Below, one piece after another: positions 38,041 through 49,050 of a DNA stretch of 64,000 nt (the first letter of the stretch is position 1; every line of letters begins with the position of its first letter). The DNA comes from Phylloscopus collybita. Its lineage: Eukaryota > Chordata > Aves > Passeriformes > Phylloscopidae. The translations under genes were made by a program, and so were the position numbers. Location: positions 868,001 through 932,000 of the forward strand of contig JAJNNQ010000129.1 of the NCBI GenBank assembly GCA_027886175.1. Reading direction: 5' to 3'. The notes beneath the pieces were generated by a model that made no database searches, was not told the DNA's origin, and was given only the letters and a program-made list of their open reading frames with translations.

Positions 38041-41000
38041 GCCAGGCAGACAGCATTAGATACGAACGGTGGTCCTTTTCCATGGGAAACCAAAGTCTCC
38101 AAACCACGTTCCCGATGTCAGATTTTAGGAGGCCTTTGCCACTACAAGGGCAGGCAAACTTTCATCTGGTGGTAAATGGCATCTGCGAGATATCCTCATT
38201 TGCATGGAATTTTAGCAGGCATACGCCCAGTGGCAGGCACACAGCATTAGGCATGAACAGTGGCCTTTTTCCATGGGAAACCAAATCATCCATCCTACGT
38301 TTCAGATGTCAGTTTATAGGAGCCCTTTGGCAATACAAGGGCAGAAAACTTCAAACCGGGGGCAGATTGCACCTGCGAGATATTCTCATTTGTATAGAAT
38401 TTTAGAGCAATTTTAGTACGCAGAATCCCAGCAGCAGGCACACAGAATTAGACATGAATAGTGGCCCTTTTCCAGGGGAAAGCAAAGTCTCCAGATCAGG
38501 TTCCTGATGTCAGTTTTTATGAGGCCTTTTGCACTACAAGAACAGACAGACTTCTGACTGGTGGCATATTGCATCTTGGAGATATCCTCATTTGTATGGA
38601 ATTTTAGTGGAATTAAAGTGACAGAAGCCCAGTGGCATATCGACAGCATTAAACACCAACGGTGGCCCATTTCCATGGGAAACCAAAATCTCCACCCCAC
38701 GTTCCTGATGTCCGTTTCTAGGATGCCTTTGGCACCACAAGAGCAGAAAAACTTGCAACTGGTGGCATATTGCATCTGGGTGATATCCTCATTTGTATGT
38801 AATTTCAGTAGCCATAAGCCCAGTGGCAGGCAGACAGCATTAGACACGAATGCTGACCCTTTTCCATGGGAAACCAAAGTCTCCACTCCAGGCTCCTGAT
38901 GTCAATTTGTAGGAGGCATTTGGCATTACAGAGGCAGAAAAACTTCCGTCAGGAGGTAGATTGCATCGGAGAGATTTCCAAATTTCTTTGGAATTTGAGC
39001 AGGCAGAAGCCCAGTCGCAGGCCGATAGCATTAGACACGATCGCTGGCCCATTTCCATGGGAAAACAAAGTCTGCACCCCTGGTTTCTGATGTCAGTTTT
39101 TTAGGAGAGCTTTGGTACTACAAGGGCAGAGATTCTTTTATCTGGTTGTAGATTGCACTTGGAAGATATCCTTATTTCTATGGAATTTTAGTGGAATTTT
39201 AGTAGGAAGAAACCCAGTGGCAGGCAGACAGCATTAGGAACGAACGGTGGCCCATTTCCATGGGAAACCAAAGTCTCCACTCCAGGTTCCTGATGTCAGT
39301 GTTTAAGAGGCCTTTGGCATTACAAGGGCAGACAAACTTCCGTCAGGTGGTTGATTGCATCGGAGAGATTTCCAAATATCTTTGGAATTTCAGCAGGCAG
39401 AAGCCCAGTGGCAGGCAGACAGCACTAGACTCGAACGGTGGCCAATTTCCTTGGGAAAACAAAGTCTACACGCCACGTTCCTGATGTCAGTTTGTAGGAG
39501 GACTTTGGCACTATAAGGGCAGACATACTTCCATCTGGTGGAAGATTCCATCAGGGAGATATCCTCATTTGTGAGGAATTTCAGCAGGCATAACCCCAGT
39601 TGCAGGCAGACACCATTAGACACGAACGGTGGCCCTTTTCCATGGGAAACAAAAATCTCCACCCCTGGTTCCTGATGTCAGTTTTTTAGGAGGCCTTTGC
39701 CACTACAAGGGCAGACAAACATCCATCTGATGGTAAATTCCATGTGGGAGATATCCTCATTTGTATGGAACTTTACTAGGCATAAGCCCAGCGGCAGGCA
39801 CATAGCATTAGGCACAAACGGTGCCCCTTTTCCATGGGAAACCAAAGTCCAATCCACGTTCCTGATGTCAGTATTTAGGAGGCCTTTGGCACTACAAGGG
39901 CAGACAAACTTCCAACTGGTGGTAGATTCCATCTGGGAGATATCCTCATTTGTATGGAATTTCAGCAGGCATAACCCCAGTGGGAGGCAGACATCGTTAG
40001 ACACGAATGGTGGCCCTTTCCCATGGGAATTCAAAATCTCCACCCCACGTTGCTGATGTCACGTTGTAGGAGGTGTTTTCCAATATAAGGGCAGAGAAAC
40101 TTCCATCTGGTTGTAGATTGCACCTGGGAGATATCCTCATTTTTTTGGAATTTTAGTGGAATTTTAGTAGGAAGTAGGCCAGTGGCAGGCAGACAGCATT
40201 AGACAAGAACGCTGGCCCTTTTCCATGGGAAAACAAGTCTCCACCTCATGTTCCTGATGTCAGTTTGTAAGAGGCCTTTGGCAGTACAAGGTCAGAGGAA
40301 CTTCCATCTGGTGGTAGATTCCATCTGGGAGATATCCTCATTTGTATGGAATTTTGGTGGAATTCCAGTAGGGAGAAAACCAGTGGCCGGCAGACAGCAT
40401 TAGACACTAACAGTGGCCCATTTTCATGCAAAACCAAAGTCTCCACCCTAGGTTCCTGATGTCAGTTTGTAGGAGGCCTTTGGCACTACAAGAGCAGACA
40501 AACTTCCAACTGGTGCCATATTGCATCTGGGAGATATCCACATTTGTATGTACTTTCACTAGTCATAACCCCAGTGGCAGGCAGACAGCATTAGACAGGA
40601 ATGGTGGCCTTCTTCAATGGGAAAAAAAAGCCTCTACACCATGTTCCTGATGTCAGTTTGTAGGAGGCCTTTGGAACTACAAGGTCAGAGAAACTTCCAT
40701 CTGGTGGTAGATTCAATCTGGAAGATATCCTCATTTGTATGTAATTTCAGTAGTCGTAAGCCCAGTGGCAAGGAGAGAGCATTGAACACTAACGCTGGCC
40801 CTTTTCCATTGGAAACCAATGTGTCCACTCCAGGTTCCGGATGTCAGTTTGTAGGAGGCCTTTGCACTACAAGGGCAGACAAACTTCCATCTGGTGGTCG
40901 ATTCCATCTGGGAGATATCCTCATTTGTATGCAATTTTAGCAGGCATAAGCCCAGTGGCAGGCAGACACCATTAGACACGATCAGTGGCCCATTTCCATG

Positions 41001-41094
41001 GGAAACGAAATTATACACCCTACGTTCCTTAAGTCAGTTTGCAGAAGGCCTTTGGCACTACAAGGGCAGACAAACTTCCAACTGGTGGAAAATT

Positions 41095-41565
41095 CCATTT
41101 GGGAGATATCCTCATTTGTAGGGAATATTAGTAGGCATTTGCCCACTAACACTCAGACAGCATTAGACATGAACTGTGGCCCTTTTCCATGGAAAAAGAA
41201 ATTATCCATCCTATGTTCCTGATCTCAGTTTGAAGGAGGCCTTTGGCACTACAAGGGCAGACAAACTTCCAACTGGCGGTAGATTGCACCTCGGAGATGT
41301 CCTCATTGGTATGGAATTTTAGTGGTATTTTAGTACTCAGCAGCCCAGAAAGACAGCATTAAACATGAACGGTGGGCCTTTTCCATAGGAAACCAAAGTC
41401 TCCAGGTGAGGATCCGAATGTCAGTTTGTAGGAGGCCTTTGTCACTGCAAGAGCAGACAAACTTCCATCTGGTGGCATATTGCGTCTGGGAGATATCCTC
41501 ATTTGTATGTAATTTCAGTAGTCATAAGCCCAGTGGCAAGGGGACAGTATTAAACACCAAGGGTG
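41095..41565 (+). repeat. Forward member of an inverted duplication pair with HOR copy A
   Basis: This stretch is the reverse-complement counterpart of about 50005-50480. Diagnostic shared words are GGGAATATTAG, CATGGAAAAAGAAATTA, CAGGTGAG before CCGAATG, GTCACTGCAAGAGC and ATTAAACACCAAGGGTG. The match keeps the order of more than two monomers, so it is a true segment duplicated in opposite orientation, not chance similarity of generic monomers. Scattered substitutions show it is older than the HOR copies. Confidence 0.8.
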
Positions 41566-42663
41566 GCCCATTTCCATGGGAAACCAAATTATACACCCTA
41601 CGTTCATTATGTCAGTTTGCAGAAGGCCTTTTGGCACTACAAGGGCAGACAAACTTCCAACTGGTGGAAGATTCCATCTGGGAGATATCCTCATTTGTAT
41701 GCAATTTTACTAGGCATAAGCCCAGTGGCAGGCAGAGAGCATTAGACACGAACAGTGGCCCTTTTCCATGAGAAACCAAAGTCTCCACCCCACATTCCGG
41801 ATGTCAGTTTGTAGAAGGCCTTTGGAACTACAAGGGCAGACAAATTTCCAACTGGTGGGAGATTCCATCTGGAATATATCCTCATTTGTATGAAATTTTA
41901 GTACTCATAAGGCCAGTGGCAAGAGGACAGCATTGGACATGAAACAGGCCCTTTTCCATGGGAAAACAACGTCTCCACCCCAGTCCCCTGATGTCAGTTT
42001 GCAGGAGGCCTTTGGCACCACAAGGGTAGATAATCTTCCATCTGGCGGTAGATTGCAGCTAGGAGATGTCCTCATTTGTATGGAATTTTAGTGGAATTTT
42101 AGTACACATAAGCCCAGTGGCAGGCAGACAGCATTAGACATGCAGGGTGGCCCTTTTCCATGGGAAAACAAAGTCTCCAGCCCAGGTTCCTGCTGTCAGT
42201 TTGTAGGAGGCCTTTAGAACTACAAGGTCAGAGGAACTTCCATCTGGTGGTAGATTCCATCTGGGAGATATCCTCATTTGTATGGAATTTTGGTGGAATT
42301 TCAGTAGGGAGAAAACTAGTGGCCGACAGACAGCATTAGACATTAACGGTGGCCCATTTCCATGCAAAACCAAAGTCTCCACCCTTGGTTCCTGATGTCA
42401 GTTTGTAGGAGGCCTTTGGCACTACAAGAGCAGACAAACTTCCAACTGGTGCCATATTGCATCTGGGAGATATCCACATTTGTATATAATTTCAGTAGTC
42501 ATAACCCCAGTGGCAGGCAGACAGCATTAGACAAAAACGGTGGCCCTCTTCCGTGGGAAAACAAAGTCTCCACCCCATGTTCCTGATGTCAGTTTGTAGG
42601 AGGCCTTTGGAACTACATGGTCAAAGAAACTTCCATCTGGTGGTAGATTCCATCTGGGAGATA

Positions 42664-43084
42664 TCCTCATTTGTATGTAATTTCGGTAGGCATAAACCCA
42701 GTGGCAAGGAGACAGCATTAAACACCAAGGGTGGCCCTTTTCCATGGGAAACCAAAGCGTCCTCTCCAGATTCCTGATGTCAGTTTGTAGGAGGTCATTG
42801 GCATTACAATGGTAGAAAAACTTTCAAGTGGTGGTAGACTCCATCTGGGAGATATCCTCATTTGTATGGAATTTTCCTAGGCAGAGGCCCATTGGCAGGC
42901 ACATAGCATTAGACACAAACGGTGGCCCATTTCCATGGGAAACCAAAGTCTCCACCGCACGCTCCAGATGTCAGTTTGTAAAAGGCCTTTGGAACTACAA
43001 GGGCAGACAAACTTCCACCTGGTGGTAGATTGCACCTCGGAGATATCCTCATTTGTATGGAACTTCAGCAGTCATAACCACAGT
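42664..43084 (+). repeat. Duplicated satellite segment, copy 2 (offset 5044)
   Basis: Partner of 37620-38040. It differs at single bases near its right end, for example CTCGGAG for CTGGGAG and AGCAGTC for AGCTGTC. Placement 5 kb away indicates exchange between non-neighbouring monomers. Confidence 0.85.
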
Positions 43085-44299
43085 GCCAGGCAGACAGCAT
43101 TAGACAGGAACGGTGGTCCTTTTCCATGGGAAACCAAAGTCTCCACCCTAGGTTCCTAATGTCAGTTTGTAGGAGGCCTTTGGAAACACAAGGGCAGAGA
43201 AACTTCCATCTGGTGTTATATTGCATTTGGGAGATAATCTCATTTGTATGGAATTTTAGTGGAATTTTAGTAGGCAGAATCCCAGCGGCAGGAAGACAAA
43301 ATTAGACAGGAATAGTGGCCCATTTCCATGGGAAACCAACGTCTCCACACCACGTTCCTGATGTCATTTTTTAGGAGGCCTCTGGCACTACAAGAGGAGA
43401 CAAACTTCCAACTGGTGGCATATTGCATCTGGGAGATATCCTCATTTGTATGTAATTTTAGTAGCCATAAGCCCACTGGCAGGCACACATCATTAGACAC
43501 GAACGCTGGCCATTTCCATGGGAAACCGAAGTCTCCACCTCACGTACTGGAATGTCAGTTTGTAGGAGGCCATTGGCACTACAAGGCCAGACAAACTTCC
43601 AACTGGTGGTCGGTTGCATCTGGGAGATATCCGCATTTGTATGCAATTTTAGCAGCCATAAGCCTAGTGGCAGGCAGACAGCATTAGACAGGAACGGTGG
43701 CCCTTTTCCATGAAAAACCAAAGTCTTCACCCCACGTTCCTAATGTCAGTTTTCAGGAGGCCTGTGGCACTACAAGTGCGGACAAACTTCCATCTCGTGG
43801 TATATTCCATATGGGAGATATCCTTATTTATATGGAATTTTAGTTGAATTTAATTAGGCAGAATCCGAGTAGGCATCAGAGAACATCAGACAGGAACGGT
43901 GGCCCTTTTCCATGGGAAACCAAAGTCTCCACCCCAGGTTCCTGATGTCAGTTTTTAGGAGGCCTTTGGAACTAAAAGGGCAGATAAACTTCCAACTGGT
44001 GGTAGATTCCAGCTGGGAGATATCCTCATTTGTATGGAATTTTAGCAGGAATACGCCCAGTGACAGGCAGACAGCATTAGACGCTAACTGTGGCCCTATC
44101 CCATGGAAAACCAAAGTCTCCACCTCACATTCCAGATGTCAGTTTGTAGAAGGCCTTTGGCACTACAAGGGCAGAGAAACTTCCATCTTGTGGTAGGTTG
44201 CGCCTGGGAGATGTCCTCAGTTATATGGAATATCCGAACTCATAATCCCACTGGCAGGAAGTCAGCAATAGACACGAACAGTGGCCCTTTTCCATGGGA

Positions 44300-44666
44300 A
44301 AACAAAGTCTCCATCCCAGGTTCCTGATGTCAGTTCGTAGGAGGCCTTTGGCACTACAAAGGCAGAAAAACTTCCATCTGGTGGAAGATTGCACATTAGA
44401 GATAGACTCATTGATATGGAATTTTAGTAGGCATAAGCCCAGTGGCAGGTAGACAGCATTAGACACGAACGGTGGCCCTTTTCCATGGGAAACCAAAGAC
44501 TTCACCTCACATTCCAGATGTCAGTTTGTAGGAGGCTTTTGGCACTACAAGGGCAGACAAACTTCCGTCTGGTGATTGATTGCATCGGGGAGATATCCAC
44601 ATTTGTATGGAATTTCAGCAGGCAGAAGCCCAGTGGCAGGCAGATAGCATTAGACACAAAGAGTGG
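44300..44666 (+). repeat. Duplicated satellite segment, copy 1 (offset 2696)
   Basis: Matches 46996-47362 at an offset of 2696 bp, with the marker runs GCACATTAGAG, TAGACTCATT and ACACAAAGAGTGG. In this copy the sequence continues past AGAGTGG with TCCTTTTCC. The partner breaks at AGAGTGG, where the inversion begins, so this copy shows what the breakpoint sequence looked like before the rearrangement. Confidence 0.82.
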
Positions 44667-44920
44667 TCCTTTTCCATGCGAAACCAAAGTCTCCACCTCA
44701 TGTTCCTGATGTTAGTTTGTAGGAGGCCTTTGGCACTGCAAGGGCAAACAACCTTCCATGTGCTGGTATATTCCATCTGGGAGATATAGTCATTTCTAAG
44801 GAATTACAGCATTCATAATCCCTTTGGCAGGCAGACAGCATTTGACAGGAAATGTGGCCCTTTTCCATGGGAAACCAAAGTCTCCACCCCATGTTCCTGA
44901 TGTCAGTTTGTCGGAGGCTT
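44590..44920 (+). repeat. Forward member of an inverted duplication pair near the inversion
   Basis: Reverse-complement counterpart of about 48400-48730. Shared rare words are CCATGCGAAACC, GATATAGTCATTTCTAAGG and GGAAATGTGGCCC. With the 41095-41565 pair it shows that forward and inverted arrays share ancestral order on both sides of the breakpoint at 47360. The coordinate sums differ (about 93320 versus 91574), so indels of whole monomers occurred since. Confidence 0.8.
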
Positions 44921-46995
44921 TTGGCAGTACAAGGGCAGACAAACTTCCAGCTGCTGGTAGATTCCTCTGGGAGATATCCTCATTTGTATGGAATTTCAGC
45001 AGGCAAAAGCCCAGTGGCAGGCAGACAGCATTCGACACAAACAGTTGTCCTTTTCCATGGGAAACCAATGTCTCCAGCTCACGTTCCCGAATGTCTGTTT
45101 GTTGGGGGCCTTTTGCACTACAATGGTAGACAAACTTTAAACTGGTGGTAGATTCCATCTGGGAGATATCTTCATTTGTATCCAATTTTAGTAGCAATCG
45201 GCCCAGTGGCAGGCAGACAGCATTAGCAACGAACGGTGGACCTTTCCATGGGAAACCAAAGTCTCCACCCCACGTTCCTGATGTGAATTCGTAGGAGGCC
45301 TTTGGCACTAAAAAGGCAGACAAAACTTACATCCGGTAGTAGATTGCACCTGGGAGAAGTCGTCATTTGTTATGGAATTTCAGTCGCCATCGGCACAGTG
45401 GCAGGCGGACAGCATTAGACACAAACGGTGGCCCTTTTCCATGGGAAACCAAAGTCTCCACTCCACCTTCCGGATCTCAGTTTGTAGGAGGTCTTTGGCA
45501 CTACAAGGTCAGAAAAACTTCCATTTGGTGGTCGATTCCATCTGGGAGATATCCTCATTTGTATGGAATTTTACTAGGCATAAGCCCAGTGGCAGACAGA
45601 CAGCATTAGACACCAACAGTGTCCCTTTTCCATGAGAAACCAAAGTCTCCACCCCACATTACGAATGTCAGTTTTTCGGAGGCCTTTCGAACTGAAAGGG
45701 CAGAAAAACTTCCAACTGGTTGTATATTCCATGTGGGAGATATCCTCATTTGTATGGAATTTTAGTAATCATAAGCCCAGTGGCAAGGAGACAGCATTGG
45801 ACATGAAAAGGGCCCTTTTCCATGGGAACCCAACGTCTCCACCCCAGCCTCCGGATGTCAGTTTGCAGGAGGCCTTTGGCAGTACAAGGGCAGGCAAACT
45901 TCCATCTGGCGGTAGATTGCAGCTAGGAGATGTACTCATTTGTATGGAATTTTAGTGGAATTTTAGTACGCATAAACCCAGGGTCAGGCAGACAGCGTTA
46001 GACACGAAGGGTGGCCCTTTTCCATGGGAAAACAAAGTCTCCAGCCCATGTTCCTGATGTCGGTTTCTAGGAGGCCTTTGGAACTACAAGGTCAGAGGAA
46101 CTTCCATCTGTTGCTAGATTCCATCTGGGAGATATCCTCATTTGTATGGAATTTTGGTGGAATTTCAGTAGGGAGAAAACCAGTGGCCGGCAGACAGCAT
46201 TAGACACTAACGGTGGCCCATTTCCATGCAAAACCAAAGTCTCCAACCTAGGTTCCTGATGTCAGTTTGTAGGAGGCCTTTGGAAATACAAAGTCAGAGA
46301 AACTTCCATCTGGTGGGAGATTCAATCTGGAAGATGTCCTCATTCGTATGTAATTTCAGTACTCGTAAGCCCAGTGGCATGGAGAGAGCCTTGAACACTA
46401 ATGGTGGCCCTTTTCCATTGGAAACCAATGTGTCCACTCCAGGTTCCTGATGTCAGTTTGTAGGAGGCCTTTGCACTACACGGGCAGACACACTTCCATC
46501 TGGTGGTCGATTCCATCTGGGAGATATCCTCATTTGTATGCAATTTTATCAGGCATAAGCCCAGTGGCAGGCAGACACCATTAGACACGATCAGTGGCCC
46601 ATTTCAATGGGAAAGCAAATTACACACCCTACGTACCTTATGTCAGTGTGCAGGAGGCCTTTGGCACTACAAGGGCAGACAAACTTCCAACTGGTGGAAG
46701 ATTCCATCTGGGAGATATCCTCATTTTTATGGAATTTTACAAGGCAGAAGCCCAGTGGCAGGCAGAGAGCATTAGACAGGAACAGTGGCCCATTTTCCAT
46801 CAGAAACCAAAGTCTCCACCCCACATTCCAGATGTCAGTTTGTAGGACACGTTTGACACTACAAGGGCAGACAAACTTCCGTCTGGTCGTTGATTGCATC
46901 TGGGATATATCCTCATTTGTGTGGAATTTCGCCAAGCATAAGCCCAGTGGCAGGCAGACAGCATTAGACACAAACGGTGGCCCTTTTCCATGGGA

Positions 46996-47362
46996 AACCA
47001 AAGTCTCCACCCCATGTTCCTGATGTCAGTTTGTAGGAGGCCTTTGGAACTACAAAGGCAGAAAAACTTCCATCTGGTGGTAGATTGCACATTAGAGGTA
47101 GACTCATTTATATGGAATTTTAGTAGGCATAAGCAAAGTGGCAGGTAGACAGCATTAGACACGAACGGTGGCCCTTTTCCATGGGAAACCAAAGTCTCCA
47201 CCTCACATTCCAGATGTCAGTTTGTAGGAGGCTTTTGGCACTACAAGGGCAGACAAACTTCCGTCTGGTGATTGATTGCATCGGGGAGATATCCACATTT
47301 GTATGGAATTTCAGCAGGCAGAAGCCCAGTGGCAGGCAGATAGCATTAGACACAAAGAGTGG
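46996..47362 (+). repeat. Duplicated satellite segment, copy 2, ends at the inversion
   Basis: Second copy of the 44300-44666 segment. Its right edge is the inversion breakpoint. Confidence 0.82.
47359..47362. other. Orientation switch in the 191/202-bp satellite
   Basis: Forward sequence CACAAAGAGTGG continues as GATATCTCCCAGGTG, which is reverse-strand monomer sequence. GTGG at 47359-47362 fits both sides: the forward copy at 44660 has AGAGTGGTCC and an inverted monomer near 48718 has AATGTGGATATC. That is a 2-4 bp microhomology. The first inverted monomer is unusually altered, with a run of seven G at 47451-47457. No inserted element is present. Confidence 0.88.
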
Positions 47363-49050
47363 ATATCTCCCAGGTGAAATTTACCACCAGATGGAAGTTT
47401 TGCTGCCCTTGTAGTTCCAAACGCCTCTTAAAAACTGATATCAGGAACGTGGGGGGGAGGCTTTGGTATCCCAAGGAAAAGGGGGACCGTTTGTGTCTAA
47501 TGCTGTCTGCCTGCCACAGAAGTTATGCCTGCGGAAATTCCTCACAAATGAGGATATCTCCCAGATGGAATCTACCACTAGTTGGAAGTTTGTCTGCCCT
47601 TGTAGTGCCAAAGGCCTCCTACAAACTGACATCAGGAACATGGGATGGAGACTTTGGTTTCCCAAGGAAATGGGCCACCGTTCGTGTCTAATGCTGTCTG
47701 CCAGCCACTTGGCTTCTGCCTACTTTAATTCCACTAAAATTCCATACAAATGAGGATATCACCCAGGTGCAATCTACCACCAGATGGAAGTTTGTCTGTT
47801 CTTGTAGTGCCAAAGGCCTCCTAAAACCTGACATCAGGAACCTGGCCTGGAGACTTTGTTTTCCCCTGGAAAAGGGCCACTATTAATGTCTAATTCTGTC
47901 TACCTGCCGCTGGGATTCTGCGCACTAAAATTCCTTTATAATTCTATACAAAGGAGGATATCTCCCAGGTGCAATTTACCACCAGATGGAATTTTGTCTG
48001 CCCTTGTAGATCCAAAGGCCTCCTAATAACTGACATCAGGAACGTGAGGTGGAGACTTTGGTTTCCCATGGAAAAGGTCCACTGTTCGTGTCTAATGCTG
48101 TCTGCCTGCCACTGGGCTTCTGCCTGCTGAAATTCCATACAAATGAGGATATCTCCTCGATGCAATCAACCACCAGACAAAACATTGTCTGCCCCTGTAG
48201 TGCCAAAGGCCTCCTACAAACTGACATCAGGAACCTGGAGTGGAGACTTTGGTTTCCCATGGAAAAGGGCCACCGTTCGTGCCTAAAGCTGTCTGCCGCA
48301 CACTGGGATAAGGCCTGCTGAAACTCCATACAGATGCGGATATCTCCCAGGTGCAATCCACCACCAGATGGAAGTTTGTCTACCTTTGTAATGCCAAATG
48401 CCTCCTACAAACTAACATCAGGAACGTGGGGTGGAGACTTTGGTTTCCCATGGAAAAGGGCCACATTTCCTGTCTAATGCTCTCTGCCTGCCAAAGGGAT
48501 CATGAATGCTGTAATTCCTTAGAAATGACTATATCTCCCAGATGGAATGTACCAGCACATGGAAGGTTGTTTACCCTTGTAGTTCCAAAGGCCTCCTACA
48601 AACTCACATCAGGAACATGAGGTGGAGACTTTGGTTTCGCATGGAAAAGGACCACTCTTTGTGTCTAATGCTATCTGCCTGCCACTGGGCTTCTGCCTGC
48701 TGAAATTCCATACAAATGTGGATATCTCCCAGGTGCAATCCACCACCAGATGGAAGTTTGTCTACCTTTGTAGTGCCAAATGCCTTCTACAAACTAACAT
48801 CAGGAACGTGAGGTGGAGACTTTGGTTTCCCATGGAAACGGTCCACTGTTCGTGTCTAATGCTGTCAGCCTGCCACTGGCCTTCTGCCTGCTGAAATTCC
48901 ATACAAATGAGGATATCTCCTCGATGCAATCAACCACCAGACAAAACTTTGTCTGCCCTTGTAGTGCCAAAGGCCTCCTACAAACTGACATCAGGAACCT
49001 GGAGTGGAGACTTTGGTTTCCCATGGAAATGGGCCACCGTTAGTGTCTAA
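47363..49050 (-). repeat. 191/202-bp satellite, inverted, irregular part before the HOR
   Basis: About eight or nine inverted monomers that do not follow the regular order of the downstream HOR. Part of it (about 47770-48060) resembles the HOR segment at 52250-52560. A block of about four monomers is doubled at an offset of 764 bp (48040-48280 versus 48804-49044). The marker CTACCTTTGTA recurs near 48378 and 48763, showing a further two-monomer shift. The last part (about 48804-49050) is in HOR register. This looks like the frayed edge of the HOR array. Confidence 0.87.
48400..48730 (-). repeat. Inverted member of the duplication pair with 44590-44920
   Basis: Carries CCTTAGAAATGACTATATC, TTTCGCATGG and CCACATTTCCTGTC, the reverse complements of rare variants in the forward array at 44590-44920. 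It lies in the irregular inverted section and has no counterpart in the regular HOR copies. Confidence 0.8.

Larger units (their letters stand above)
32848..47362 (+). repeat. 191/202-bp satellite, diverged array, distal part
   Basis: Continuation of the forward array beyond the solo LTR, with the same monomer landmarks and divergence. A multi-monomer group marked by an EcoRI-type variant (ACCGAATTCTCC near 31866 and 33426), by AAATTATCCATCC and by CCAGGGGAAA recurs near 31.6-32.5, 33.1-34.2, 35.6-36.6 and 38.1-39.2 kb, so a degenerate multi-monomer unit is detectable. One occurrence hosts the LTR. The array ends at an inversion breakpoint. No coding region, RNA gene or other element was seen. 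Confidence 0.95.

Noticed and set aside
47390..47470. G-quadruplex near the seven-G run at 47451
   Set aside because: Only one long G run is present, with too few nearby G tracts to form a standard four-tract motif.
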